A DNA stretch of 64,000 nt from an uncultured Aquimarina sp. (GTDB taxonomy: Bacteria; Bacteroidota; Bacteroidia; Flavobacteriales; Flavobacteriaceae): the NCBI GenBank assembly GCA_947493495.1, contig CANLRN010000007.1:1-64000 (forward strand). The letters are read 5' to 3'. Positions 9,302 to 18,365 of the stretch are shown here, piece by piece. The notes under the pieces were generated by a model. The model was not told where the DNA came from and did no database searches. It saw only the letters and a list, made by a program, of their open reading frames with translations. A program made the translations under genes and the position numbers. How positions within the stretch are numbered: the stretch's first letter is position 1; every line of letters starts with the position of its first letter.

Positions 9302-10621
9302 ATGCGAAAACAGCTACCTAAAGGAGATCAAAAATTATTAAATGCCTGGGCTTTTTATGATTGGGCAAATTCTGTATACAACCTAACAATTTCTTCTGCT
9401 GTTTTTCCTATTTTTTGGGGAGCACTTACTATAATTAGAGATGACCAAGATGTAATTATAAGTGATACAGTACATTTTTTGGGATATGATTTTAATAATG
9501 ATTCCTTAATAAGTTATGTGACTGCTTTAGCTTTTTTTATAGTATCTCTGATCAGTCCTTTTTTATCGGGTATTGCAGATTATGTAGGGAATAAAAAAAG
9601 TTTTTTAAAATTCTTTTGTTATCTAGGAGCCTTATCTTGTATTGGGTTGTATTGGTTTTCTTTAGAAAACTTATTTTTTGGGCTATTGTGCTATTTATTG
9701 GGACTTATTGGTTTTTGGGGCAGTATTGTTTTTTACAATTCATATCTACCAGATATAGCTCATCCTAATCAGCAAGATTCGATTAGCGCAAAAGGCTATT
9801 CACTAGGATATATAGGCAGTGTAATTTTATTGATTATCAACCTTATTATGATTCTGAAATATGATTGGTTTGGTTTTGAGAGTGAAGGAGTGCCAACTAG
9901 GTTATCGTTTTTGATGGTGGGTGTTTGGTGGATAGGATTTAGCCAATATACATATTATTATTTACCAAAAGGTAATACAATAAATACGTTGACAAGAGCC
10001 GTATTGTTTAATGGTTTTAAGGAGTTAAAAGATATTTGGCGAGCATTGCAACATAATGTGAAGTTAAAAAGATACTTAGGAGCTTTCTTTGTATATAGTA
10101 TGGCAGTACAAACCATTATGCTTATTGCTACTTATTTTGGAATCGAAGAATTAGATTGGGGAACACAAAATGCTACCACAGGCCTCATAATTAGCATTCT
10201 ATTAATTCAACTAGTTGCCATTGCTGGAGCTTTTTTGACTTCAAGGGCATCTACTAGATATGGAAATATAAAAACACTAATTGTAATTAATTGTATTTGG
10301 ATTGTTATTTGCATATATGCATATACAATAACTACCCCTTTACAATTTTATATTGCAGCAGCAGCAGTTGGTATGGTTATGGGAGGTATTCAATCGTTAT
10401 CCAGATCTACCTATTCTAAGTTATTACCAGAAAATGCTGTAGATACAGCTTCATATTTTAGTTTTTATGATGTTTCAGAGAAAATAGGAATCGTAATAGG
10501 AATGTTCTCCTATGGTCTTATTGCTCAGATAACTGGTAGTGTACGATATTCAATATTATTTTTAATACTATTTTTTATTATAGGGGTTATTTTGCTTTTT
10601 AGAGTACCCCGTAATTCTTGA
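9302..10621 (+). CDS. MFS transporter, UMF1 family
   Basis: A 439-residue membrane protein with about twelve hydrophobic segments. The N-terminal signature NAWAFYDWANSVYN is typical of the UMF1 (Atg22-like) branch of the major facilitator superfamily; bacterial members have unknown substrates. A second conserved patch, GGIQSLSRSTYSKLLP, near residue 360 fits the same family. The start ATG lies 15 bases past the terminator of the preceding gene, so its promoter overlaps or follows that hairpin. About 275 non-coding bases follow. Confidence 0.85.
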   Translation: MRKQLPKGDQKLLNAWAFYDWANSVYNLTISSAVFPIFWGALTIIRDDQDVIISDTVHFLGYDFNNDSLISYVTALAFFIVSLISPFLSGIADYVGNKKSFLKFFCYLGALSCIGLYWFSLENLFFGLLCYLLGLIGFWGSIVFYNSYLPDIAHPNQQDSISAKGYSLGYIGSVILLIINLIMILKYDWFGFESEGVPTRLSFLMVGVWWIGFSQYTYYYLPKGNTINTLTRAVLFNGFKELKDIWRALQHNVKLKRYLGAFFVYSMAVQTIMLIATYFGIEELDWGTQNATTGLIISILLIQLVAIAGAFLTSRASTRYGNIKTLIVINCIWIVICIYAYTITTPLQFYIAAAAVGMVMGGIQSLSRSTYSKLLPENAVDTASYFSFYDVSEKIGIVIGMFSYGLIAQITGSVRYSILFLILFFIIGVILLFRVPRNS

Positions 10622-10895
10622 TAGATTGTAAAACTTTCTTTAAGGATCGTTAAACCTTGTTAATAGCGTGGTACTGATATACAATAGAATTTATAACTTC
10701 GTTTTATATAGAATCAATAATGATCAGTGTAATACATTACAAAAAAAAGTAAATTATAAGATTTTTATCTTAATAAGGTGTATTTCATCCGATTTGCATT
10801 ATAAAATATGCATATGTTCTAAATAAAAAAATCATCTGGCATCACATTTGTTTTGATGATAGAATGATTTAATAACACAAATAATTTTAGGAATT

Positions 10896-11372
10896 ATGAA
10901 CAAATTAATTTTAGTAGTAACAGTAATTTTATTAGCCTCTTGTTCTGCAAGTCAAAAAACTATTAGTAGTGCTAAGAAAACCCTCAAGGGAGAATGGTCT
11001 CTAGATAAAATCTCATATGATCGTTCTGGAATTTTTGAAGTGACCTTATATAATGATGCATCTGCAGAATGTCTTACTGGAGGTATCTGGAAATTCATAC
11101 CCAATAATACTACAGGGATGTATACTGTAAATGAAAACCAATGCACTTCTACAGGAGCTCGTAATTTTAGGTTTACTATTCCTAAACCTTCAGAAAATGG
11201 AGACTATAGCTTTCTTTTTAAACCAACAGATACCAAGAAAAAAAGTACAAATCAAAATAAAGGATATAGAATGACTATAAAGCATCTGGATGATACCACG
11301 ATGACTTGGACACAGACAGTTAGTCTCGAAGGCAAGCCTTTTGTTATAACAATGAACTTTAATAAATTATAA
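10896..11372 (+). CDS. lipocalin-like lipoprotein
   Basis: A 158-residue lipoprotein: a short signal peptide ends at LLASC (Cys16), then about 20 polar residues, then one beta-rich domain from about residue 30 (LKGEWSLDKISYDR) to the end. The GxW motif close to the start and the run of short strands fit the lipocalin-like family that is abundant in Bacteroidota. The ligand is unknown. The OmpA-like gene begins 22 bases downstream, so the two are probably one operon encoding surface or periplasmic envelope lipoproteins. Confidence 0.75.
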   Translation: MNKLILVVTVILLASCSASQKTISSAKKTLKGEWSLDKISYDRSGIFEVTLYNDASAECLTGGIWKFIPNNTTGMYTVNENQCTSTGARNFRFTIPKPSENGDYSFLFKPTDTKKKSTNQNKGYRMTIKHLDDTTMTWTQTVSLEGKPFVITMNFNKL

Positions 11373-11394
11373 AAATCTCAAAATCTTTCGAATT

Positions 11395-12090
11395 ATGATA
11401 ATATTAAATCTAAATAAAATAGGAATCATACTGATGTCACTAATTGTTTTAAGTAGTTGTGACGCCGTACAGAATGCAAATAACACACAAAAAGGAGCTG
11501 TAATAGGTACAACTGCTGGCGCAGTTCTTGGTGGTGTACTAGGAAATAATGTTGGTAACAAAGAAAATTCTGTATTAGGAGCTGTAATCGGTGGAGTAGT
11601 AGGAGGTGTCGCCGGAGGTGTTATCGGAAAACAAATGGATAAACAAGCTCAAAAAATAGAAGAAGAAATCCCAGGAGCAGAAGTGACTAGAGTAGGAGAA
11701 GGGATAGATATTGTATTTGATGAAAGAAGTGGGGTGTATTTTGATACCAATAAGCACAATATTAATGCGAAATCAAAAGAAAATCTTACGAAGCTCGTAA
11801 ATGTATTCAAACAATACCCGGATACCAATATTATTGTCGAAGGGCATACGGATAGTTCTGGTGATGATACATATAATATGGAATTGTCAAAAAAACGAGC
11901 TAATTCTGTAACTAATTTTTTGATTTCGCAAGGAATTAGTCAGAGCCGTTTGACAACATATTTCCATGGAGAGACCTTGCCTAAATATGATAATGCCACA
12001 GCAGAAGGAAGAGCAAAAAACAGACGCGTAGAATTTGGAGTGGTGGCTAATGATAAAATGATAGAAGACGCAAAGAAAAAGATAGATTAA
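11395..12090 (+). CDS. OmpA family lipoprotein with glycine zipper
   Basis: A 231-residue envelope protein. A lipoprotein signal ends at VLSSC. Residues about 33-80 form a glycine-zipper membrane segment (repeated GAVLGG and GGVVGG motifs). The C-terminal 120 residues form an OmpA/MotB peptidoglycan-binding domain, with the typical EGHTDSSGDDTYN segment and the closing GRAKNRRVEF, whose Asp and Arg bind the diaminopimelate stem peptide. It probably tethers the outer membrane to the wall. The terminator at 12126 ends the unit it forms with the lipocalin-like gene. Confidence 0.9.
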   Translation: MIILNLNKIGIILMSLIVLSSCDAVQNANNTQKGAVIGTTAGAVLGGVLGNNVGNKENSVLGAVIGGVVGGVAGGVIGKQMDKQAQKIEEEIPGAEVTRVGEGIDIVFDERSGVYFDTNKHNINAKSKENLTKLVNVFKQYPDTNIIVEGHTDSSGDDTYNMELSKKRANSVTNFLISQGISQSRLTTYFHGETLPKYDNATAEGRAKNRRVEFGVVANDKMIEDAKKKID

Positions 12091-12125
12091 AGATAAGAAA
12101 CACCATATATATTGTAATATATCGT

Positions 12126-12158
12126 AAAAAACCTCGACTATCTGTTCGAGGTTTTTTT
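12126..12158 (+). terminator. intrinsic terminator after the OmpA-like gene
   Basis: A 12-bp stem (AAAAAACCTCGA), an 8-base loop, the complementary arm, and a T run. It separates the envelope lipoprotein pair from the polyketide cluster that begins 29 bases later. Confidence 0.85.
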
Positions 12159-12186
12159 ATGTCCATAAATTATGTACCTTCATTAA

Positions 12187-13317
12187 ATGAACAGACATTC
12201 ACACATTCTGATTATTGGAGGCGGTTTGGCTGGACTTACTAGTGCAATTCACTTAGCCAGAGCTGATATTTCTGTTTCGCTTATAGAAAAAAACACCTAT
12301 CCAAAGCATAAAGTTTGTGGAGAGTATATTTCTAATGAAATACGTCCTTATTTCGAGTTTCTGGATATAGATATTGATAGCTTGTATCCTATAAAAATTT
12401 CTGAAATGAGTATCAGTACTACAAAAGGAAATACTATTAAAAGTAAACTGCCTCTTGGAGGTTTTGGGATTAGCAGATATACCTTAGATCATTATCTATG
12501 GGGTATAGCAAAACGATCCGGTGTACACCTAATTAATGATCAGGTAATGGATGTTCAATATGATGATACAGATACTTTTCAGGTCACCACAGCGCATACA
12601 GGATTATTAACTAGCGATTATGTTATTGGAGCCTATGGTAAACGTTCAATATTAGATAAAAACCTAAATCGAGATTTTAGTGCTAAAAAATCTTCTTGGT
12701 TGGCTGTAAAATCACACTATAAAGCTGATTTTAAAACTAATATGGTAGCACTCCATAATTTTGAAGGAGGATATTGTGGACTTTCTAAAGTTGAAGCTAA
12801 TAAAGTAAATGTATGCTATCTGGTCAATTATAAGAGTTTTAAAAAACATAAAAGCATAGATAGTTTTCAGAGAGAAGTAATGTGTCTAAATCCGCATCTA
12901 AAGAATTTTTTTGAACAAGCAACACCTATATTTGATAAACCGATCACGATAAGTCAAATTAATTTTGATAAGAAAAAAGCAGTAGAAAATCATATATTTA
13001 TGGCTGGTGATGCAGCTGGATTAATTCATCCTTTGTGTGGTAATGGAATGGCAATGGCAATTCAGAGTGCACAGATTTTGTGTAGATTACTAGTTCAGAA
13101 TTATAAAACCAATCATTTTTCGAGAAGACAAATAGAAAAACAATATCTTAAAGAGTGGAATTCGACTTTTGCTAAAAGATTATATGCAGGGAGAGTATTA
13201 CAGAAAATACTACTGTATCAAAAATTTCAGGAGATTGCGCAAAAAGTAGCTCAACAACTCCCGTTTTTGGTTCCTAAGATTATTGAACAAACTCACGGAA
13301 AACCATTAGTATGTTAG
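12187..13317 (+). CDS. FAD-dependent oxidoreductase (geranylgeranyl reductase-like)
   Basis: A 376-residue flavoprotein of the PHBH fold. The N-terminal dinucleotide site is IIGGGLAGLTSA with the acidic residue in LIEKN, and the second FAD motif is FMAGDAAGLIHPLCGNGMA near residues 276-294. HKVCGEYIS after the first motif is typical of the geranylgeranyl-reductase and tailoring hydroxylase group. It opens the cluster, and its stop overlaps the methyltransferase start by 7 bases, so the two are translationally coupled. In type III PKS clusters such enzymes oxidise the aromatic or pyrone product; here that is inferred from position. Confidence 0.85.
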   Translation: MNRHSHILIIGGGLAGLTSAIHLARADISVSLIEKNTYPKHKVCGEYISNEIRPYFEFLDIDIDSLYPIKISEMSISTTKGNTIKSKLPLGGFGISRYTLDHYLWGIAKRSGVHLINDQVMDVQYDDTDTFQVTTAHTGLLTSDYVIGAYGKRSILDKNLNRDFSAKKSSWLAVKSHYKADFKTNMVALHNFEGGYCGLSKVEANKVNVCYLVNYKSFKKHKSIDSFQREVMCLNPHLKNFFEQATPIFDKPITISQINFDKKKAVENHIFMAGDAAGLIHPLCGNGMAMAIQSAQILCRLLVQNYKTNHFSRRQIEKQYLKEWNSTFAKRLYAGRVLQKILLYQKFQEIAQKVAQQLPFLVPKIIEQTHGKPLVC

Positions 13318-14024
13318 TAGATCTTACGTATAGAAGTAATGAAGAAGAACTTATGGACGATCCAGACATTGATAATAGAGATCTAACCATTGCGCTACAG
13401 GATATTTCTAGAGTAAATAAGTTGTTAGGAGGGAATACTATTACGGTAAATGCTGTCTTTAACCAAATAAAAAACAGAAGCAAGCAAAAAGAATGGCGTG
13501 TTATGGATTTGGGCTGCGGAGATGGTGAGATGTTGCGTCAAATAGCAGATAGTGCTAGAAAAAAAGGAGTGTCTATAAAATTGATAGGTATCGATAATAA
13601 CTATAGGTGTATTGCACAAGCAAAGAAATTAAGCGATGCATATCCAGAAATATCATACCATAATAAAGACATTTTAACATTGACAAAACAAGATTTTGGC
13701 TGTCATATAATTATATCTACATTGACATTGCATCATTTTAAGGATAAAGAAATAATAAAGGTGCTACAAAAAGGAATAGAACTAGTTTCTGAAGTTATCA
13801 TCATAAATGATATTCATAGAAATATACTAACATACTATTTATATAAACTATTCAGTTTCTTTTTTATCAATGGATATATTGCCAAAAATGATGGGTTAAT
13901 ATCAATAAAAAGAGGGTTTAAGAGAAAAGAGTTGATATGTTTTGCTGATGAGCTAAAACTCAAAAGATATACATTAGATTGGAAATGGGCTTTTAGATAT
14001 CGATGGATTATTAATAGTAAATAA
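13311..14024 (+). CDS. class I SAM-dependent methyltransferase
   Basis: A 237-residue protein with a Rossmann methyltransferase core: motif I VMDLGCGDGEML near residues 64-75, the acidic residue of motif II in LIGIDNNYR, and a post-motif patch STLTLHHFKD. No membrane segment is evident. The start overlaps the preceding oxidoreductase, and the polyketide synthase begins 17 bases downstream. It is a candidate O- or C-methylating tailoring enzyme for the polyketide; the acceptor is unknown. An in-frame ATG at residue 14 is a possible alternative start. Confidence 0.85.
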   Translation: MLVDLTYRSNEEELMDDPDIDNRDLTIALQDISRVNKLLGGNTITVNAVFNQIKNRSKQKEWRVMDLGCGDGEMLRQIADSARKKGVSIKLIGIDNNYRCIAQAKKLSDAYPEISYHNKDILTLTKQDFGCHIIISTLTLHHFKDKEIIKVLQKGIELVSEVIIINDIHRNILTYYLYKLFSFFFINGYIAKNDGLISIKRGFKRKELICFADELKLKRYTLDWKWAFRYRWIINSK

Positions 14025-14040
14025 TTAAATATATAATAAA

Positions 14041-15093
14041 TTGAGTGTAAAAATTACTACCGTAGCAAAAGAGTTGCCACAATATGTTCGTAAGACTGAG
14101 GAGATTTTACCTTTTGTTTCGAGTTGGTTGATGGGTAAGGATGAGCGTTTTAAGCGAAAAGTTCTTAAAATTTTCGAAAATGCCGCAGTAGATAAGCGAT
14201 ATGGTATTATGAGTATTGAAGAAGTATTTACAGCTACTTCTTTTGAAGAAAAAAATGATATTTATGTACGTGAAGTAAAGAAATTAGGGAAATCAGTATT
14301 AAAAAAGGCATTAGATCAAGCTGGGTGGGATCACAAATCACTAGATTACATCATTACCGTTAGTTGCACAGGAATCATGATCCCATCATTGGATGCATAT
14401 ATTATCAATGAATTAGACTTAAAACAAGACATTGTTAGGTTGCCAGTTACAGAAATGGGATGTGCTGCAGGAGTATCAGGGATGATTTATGCCAAAAATT
14501 TTTTACAGTCAACTTCTGGCAAGAGAGCAGCTGTTATTGCTATAGAATCACCTACAGCTACATTTCAGTTAGATGATTACAGTATGGTTAATATTGTAAG
14601 TGCAGCTATTTTTGGAGATGGAGCAGCTTGCGTTTTGCTTTCATCAGAAGATAAAGCCACTGGTCCTACACTAATAGGGGATGAGATGTACCATTTTTAT
14701 GATGCAACATCAATGATGGGATTTAAACTAACAAATGGTGGGTTGCAAATGGTTTTAGATAAAGAAGTTCCTGAAAAAATAGCAAGTCATTTTCCCAATA
14801 TAATACATCCATTTTTAAAAAAACACGGTAGATCTATTGAAGATGTAGACCATTTAATATTTCATCCTGGAGGTAAAAAAATAGTACAAACAGTTGAAGA
14901 TCTTTTTGAGGATTTAGGCAAAAATATTGATGATACAAAAGCAGTTCTTAGTGCATATGGTAATATGAGTAGCGCAACAGTTTTGTATGTATTAGAGCGA
15001 TTTATGAACAAAAAAATAACAAAAGGAGAATCTGGATTGATGCTTAGTTTTGGTCCAGGTTTTTCGGCACAACGAATATTGCTAGAGTGGTAG
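14041..15093 (+). CDS. type III polyketide synthase
   Basis: A 350-residue chalcone/stilbene-synthase superfamily enzyme of normal bacterial length. The Cys-His-Asn triad is intact: Cys141 in EMGCAAGVSG, His275 in FHPGGKK and Asn308 in YGNMSSAT. These homodimers load an acyl-CoA (sometimes acyl-ACP) starter and add malonyl units to make pyrones, resorcinols or phloroglucinols. The start codon is TTG, preceded by an AT-rich leader. Upstream lie an oxidase and a methyltransferase, downstream an acyl-ACP gene set that could make a special starter chain. The product is not predictable from the sequence. Confidence 0.92.
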   Translation: MSVKITTVAKELPQYVRKTEEILPFVSSWLMGKDERFKRKVLKIFENAAVDKRYGIMSIEEVFTATSFEEKNDIYVREVKKLGKSVLKKALDQAGWDHKSLDYIITVSCTGIMIPSLDAYIINELDLKQDIVRLPVTEMGCAAGVSGMIYAKNFLQSTSGKRAAVIAIESPTATFQLDDYSMVNIVSAAIFGDGAACVLLSSEDKATGPTLIGDEMYHFYDATSMMGFKLTNGGLQMVLDKEVPEKIASHFPNIIHPFLKKHGRSIEDVDHLIFHPGGKKIVQTVEDLFEDLGKNIDDTKAVLSAYGNMSSATVLYVLERFMNKKITKGESGLMLSFGPGFSAQRILLEW

Positions 15094-15179
15094 ATATCTG
15101 CCTGTTTTTTTGTGCAAAAAAATAAAAAATGATTACATTACTATATGTTTTAAACAGCATAAATGTATTAAATGGTGAT

Positions 15180-15815
15180 ATGGATTATCTAAAAGCAACG
15201 TATTATTTTGATTACCAAAGTGATGAAATTCAAGCGCTAATTTCTCCATACGTAGTAAACTCGCTTTCTGATAAAGAAAAAACAATACGATTATACGTTA
15301 AAATAAGAGATTCTTGGCGATATGATCCGTATCATTTGCATTTTTCTAAAGAAAATTATAGAGCTAGTGTTATTGCTAAAAAATCAAAAGGGCATTGCAT
15401 AGAGAAATCTATTGTATTGATAAGCTGTTTACGTGGATTGGGAATTCCAGCCAGATTGCACTTAGGAAAAGTAAAAAATCATATTGCTGTAGAACGACTC
15501 GTAGAAAAGTTTGGGACTAATGAATTAACACCTCACGGGATGGTTAATGTTTTTCTTAATGATCATTGGCTAAAAATGTCTCCAGCATTCAATACATCGT
15601 TGTGTAAAATGTTTGATGTATCTCCGCTGGAATTTGATGGCGAAAACAATTCTTATTTACAAGAGTTTACTAACGATGGAAAAGTTTTTATGGAGTATCT
15701 AGAAGATTATGGGTATTTTGAAGATGTTCCATTAGCATTTATGATTGAAAACGTAAAAGAACACTATCCTGCTATTTATAATACTATAGCAGAAACAGGA
15801 GAATTGAAGTTATAG
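15180..15815 (+). CDS. transglutaminase-like superfamily protein
   Basis: A 211-residue protein with a transglutaminase/peptidase-like core: a Cys in KGHCIEKSIVLISC, followed by GIPARLHLG, a His in TPHGMVNVFLN, and SPAFN where the third catalytic residue normally sits. Members use the Cys-His pair for amide chemistry or have become cyclases or scaffolds. The frame is open from an ATG at 15129, but the ATG at 15180 (MDYLKATYYFDYQ) looks like the usual family N-terminus. There is no signal peptide, so it is cytoplasmic. It lies inside the polyketide cluster, and its role there is unknown. Confidence 0.75.
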   Translation: MDYLKATYYFDYQSDEIQALISPYVVNSLSDKEKTIRLYVKIRDSWRYDPYHLHFSKENYRASVIAKKSKGHCIEKSIVLISCLRGLGIPARLHLGKVKNHIAVERLVEKFGTNELTPHGMVNVFLNDHWLKMSPAFNTSLCKMFDVSPLEFDGENNSYLQEFTNDGKVFMEYLEDYGYFEDVPLAFMIENVKEHYPAIYNTIAETGELKL

Positions 15816-15885
15816 AATTGAAGATAGTTTAGGTTAAACCCAGATTAATGGAGAATTTGTTTAATGATTTTAAAAATAATAATAA

Positions 15886-16374
15886 ATGAAAAAGATTATA
15901 ATCATTTTTTTGTGTACGATGTCTATACATTGTAGTGCTTGCTCAGATGATGATAAGGAAACATCTGAGACAGATACTGAAAATAATAATACCGAAATGG
16001 CATCCATAACAAGTGTTACCACATCAGGAACAGAAAATAATTACACATTCAATGTAGGGATCAAAAGCCCAGACCTAGGATGTGAACAATACGCAGATTG
16101 GTGGGAGATTATTACTGAAGATGGCTCATTATTGTATCGCAGAATTTTAGCTCATAGTCATGTCAATGAGCAACCATTCATAAGATCTGGTGGTTCAGTC
16201 CCTATTGCTAATGATAAAATAGTAATTGTAAGAGCGCATATGAATACATCGGGATATGGAGAAACTGTATTTAAAGGTAGTATCGCTGATGGATTTACAC
16301 AACAAATAGTAGAAACATCTTTTGCAAGTCAATTGGCTACTACAGCACCTTTGCCTAATGGTTGCGCTTTCTAA
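15886..16374 (+). CDS. hypothetical lipoprotein inside the polyketide cluster
   Basis: A 162-residue protein. The signal peptide ends near Cys19, with SDDDKE immediately after the cysteine, the acidic sorting context common in Bacteroidota lipoproteins. A Thr/Asn/Glu-rich linker follows, then a beta-rich domain of about 110 residues containing Cys pairs. No family recognised. It interrupts the cytoplasmic biosynthetic genes in the same direction, with 70 bases before it and 11 after it. It could bind or display the product at the cell surface, or be a passenger; neither can be shown from sequence. Confidence 0.7.
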   Translation: MKKIIIIFLCTMSIHCSACSDDDKETSETDTENNNTEMASITSVTTSGTENNYTFNVGIKSPDLGCEQYADWWEIITEDGSLLYRRILAHSHVNEQPFIRSGGSVPIANDKIVIVRAHMNTSGYGETVFKGSIADGFTQQIVETSFASQLATTAPLPNGCAF

Positions 16375-16385
16375 AAAAATATATT

Positions 16386-16832
16386 TTGACAAACGAACAA
16401 ATCATCGATAAGCTCCCATATCAACCTCCTTTTTTATTTGTTGATGAAATTACAGAAGTAGACCAAAAAGGAATCAAAGGTAATTATACATTACAACCAG
16501 AAGCACATTTCTACGAAGGGCATTTTAAGAATAATCCCATTACTCCTGGAGTTATTCTTACCGAAATTATGGCACAGATAGGCTTGGTATGTCTAGGAAT
16601 TTTTCTTTTTGAAGATGAATTAGTAGACAGTTCCATAGGAGTAGCTATGAGTAGTACCGCTATAGAGTTTTATAAATATGTATTGCCAGGAGAAAAAGTA
16701 TATGTTGTATCGGAGAAAGAATATTTCAGATTTCATAAACTAAAGTGTAAAGTGACTTTATATAACGAAAAAGATGTGTTAATTGCTAGAGGAATTATAG
16801 CAGGAATGATTAAACCGTGGGAGAATGAGTAG
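16386..16832 (+). CDS. 3-hydroxyacyl-ACP dehydratase-like hotdog protein
   Basis: A 148-residue single hotdog-fold protein of the FabZ/FabA type. It has LPYQPPFLFVDEI near the N-terminus and the active-site helix segment HFYEGHFKNNPITPGVILTE, where His and the later Glu would dehydrate 3-hydroxyacyl-ACP. No ATG is available: the candidates are TTG at 16362, which would overlap the lipoprotein stop, or TTG at 16386, which I chose because it gives the usual family N-terminus. The ketosynthase start overlaps its stop by 8 bases, so the two are coupled. It probably makes unsaturated acyl chains on the cluster ACP. Confidence 0.82.
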   Translation: MTNEQIIDKLPYQPPFLFVDEITEVDQKGIKGNYTLQPEAHFYEGHFKNNPITPGVILTEIMAQIGLVCLGIFLFEDELVDSSIGVAMSSTAIEFYKYVLPGEKVYVVSEKEYFRFHKLKCKVTLYNEKDVLIARGIIAGMIKPWENE

Positions 16833-18096
16833 GAGAGTAGTGATTACAGGATTAGGAGTGGTTGCTCCTAATGGAATAAATGTGCCCGAATTTAATGAAG
16901 CGATACAAAACGGGACTAGTGGTATTCGATTTGTAGAAGAATTAAAAACACTTAATTTTAACTGTCAAGTAGCTGGTATACCAGTGTATAATAAAGATTA
17001 TATAAATGAATACTTTACACCTTTGCAACAAAAAGGATTGAATGCTACTGGCCTAGAATATGGAGTGATTGCTGGGATTGATGCTTGGAAAGATGCAGGA
17101 TTACCTTTACGTGAAAAACAAGATAAACCTTTATGGGATGCAGGTGTGATTTTCGGGACAGGAATATTAGGTGTAGATAAATTTAGAGAAGCGATCTATA
17201 AAGTCGATCAGGGACAAGTACGTAGACTAGGGAGTACTTCTGTAATACAGACGATGGCTAGTGGAGTGAGTGCTTTTTTAGGAGGTATGATTGGTTGCGG
17301 TAATATTACAACTACAAATTCTTCTGCCTGTTCTACAGGGACAGAAGCCGTTTTGATGGCATATGATAGAATTATATCCAAAAAAGCAGAAATTATTTTA
17401 ACAGGGAGTACTAGTGATAGTGGACCCTATATCTGGGGAGGATTCGATGCAATGCGAATATTGCCACATAAATATAATGAAATCCCTACTGCAGCGTCAC
17501 GTCCTATGAGTGCAACAGCATCAGGTTTTGTGCCTAGTAGTGGTGCAGGAGCATTGGTTATAGAGAGTCTAGAGAGTGCTCAAAAAAGAGGAGCTACCAT
17601 TTATGCAGAAATCCTCGGCGGACATATCAATAGCGGTGGACAAAGGAGTGGAGGTAGCATGACTGCTTCTAATAGCATTGCTATAAAAGAATGTATACGT
17701 AGAGCAGTAGTTGATGCTAATATACAACCAACAGATATCGATGCAATAAATGGTCACTTGACTGCTACAGGCAAAGATGCTACAGAAATTTCTAATTGGA
17801 GTCATGCACTCGGTCTTAGCGGTAAAGATTTTCCGTATATAAACTCACTAAAATGTATGATAGGCCACTGTATAGCCGCTTCAGGAAGTATAGAGAGTGT
17901 AGCGACAGTATTACAATTAAAAAATAATTTTGTATTTGGTACTATTAATAGTGATGATCTTCACCCAGAAATAGCAGCTATTATAGATAGAGAAAAAATA
18001 CCAGTAAAGACTATATATAAAGATGTAAACATTATCGCCAAAGCTAGTTTTGGATTTGGAGACGTAAATTCCTGTGTCATCTTTAAAAAATATTAA
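16825..18096 (+). CDS. beta-ketoacyl-ACP synthase (FabF/KAS II-like)
   Basis: A 423-residue condensing enzyme with the full Cys-His-His set: Cys169 in NSSACSTGTEA, His311 in NGHLTATGKD and His348 in MIGHCIAASG. The segment after the first histidine is HLTATG rather than the HGTGT of housekeeping FabF. This marks it as a specialised ketosynthase, as found in resorcinol and aryl-polyene type pathways; that comparison is from general family knowledge. It overlaps the hotdog gene by 8 bases, and the ACP gene follows after 17 bases. With them it forms a small dissociated chain-extension system. Confidence 0.9.
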   Translation: MSRRVVITGLGVVAPNGINVPEFNEAIQNGTSGIRFVEELKTLNFNCQVAGIPVYNKDYINEYFTPLQQKGLNATGLEYGVIAGIDAWKDAGLPLREKQDKPLWDAGVIFGTGILGVDKFREAIYKVDQGQVRRLGSTSVIQTMASGVSAFLGGMIGCGNITTTNSSACSTGTEAVLMAYDRIISKKAEIILTGSTSDSGPYIWGGFDAMRILPHKYNEIPTAASRPMSATASGFVPSSGAGALVIESLESAQKRGATIYAEILGGHINSGGQRSGGSMTASNSIAIKECIRRAVVDANIQPTDIDAINGHLTATGKDATEISNWSHALGLSGKDFPYINSLKCMIGHCIAASGSIESVATVLQLKNNFVFGTINSDDLHPEIAAIIDREKIPVKTIYKDVNIIAKASFGFGDVNSCVIFKKY

Positions 18097-18113
18097 TAAA
18101 TAAATAATTGTAT

Positions 18114-18365
18114 ATGACTAAAGAAGAACTAATATCAAAACTAAAAACTATTATTACACCTTATGTAGAGAATAAAGATGCATTAGGCGATATTACAGAA
18201 GAAACAGATTTTATAAAAGATCTAGAAATTAATTCTGCCAATTTAGTAGATGTAGTTTTAGATGTAGAAGATGAATTTGGGATAGAAATAGATAATGATG
18301 CTATGGAAAAAATGTTGACCATCAAAGCATCTGTTGCAATTATACAAGATAAATTAGCTATCTAA
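18114..18365 (+). CDS. acyl carrier protein
   Basis: An 83-residue acidic four-helix carrier protein. The attachment serine is Ser41 in LEINSANLVDVV, in place of the common DSL motif, so the serine is followed by Ala-Asn instead of Leu. ATG at 18114 is preferred over an upstream TTG at 18108. Its stop codon overlaps the start of the phosphopantetheinyl transferase gene. The non-canonical motif suggests a pathway-specific carrier that the neighbouring transferase activates, rather than the fatty-acid synthesis ACP. Confidence 0.88.
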   Translation: MTKEELISKLKTIITPYVENKDALGDITEETDFIKDLEINSANLVDVVLDVEDEFGIEIDNDAMEKMLTIKASVAIIQDKLAI

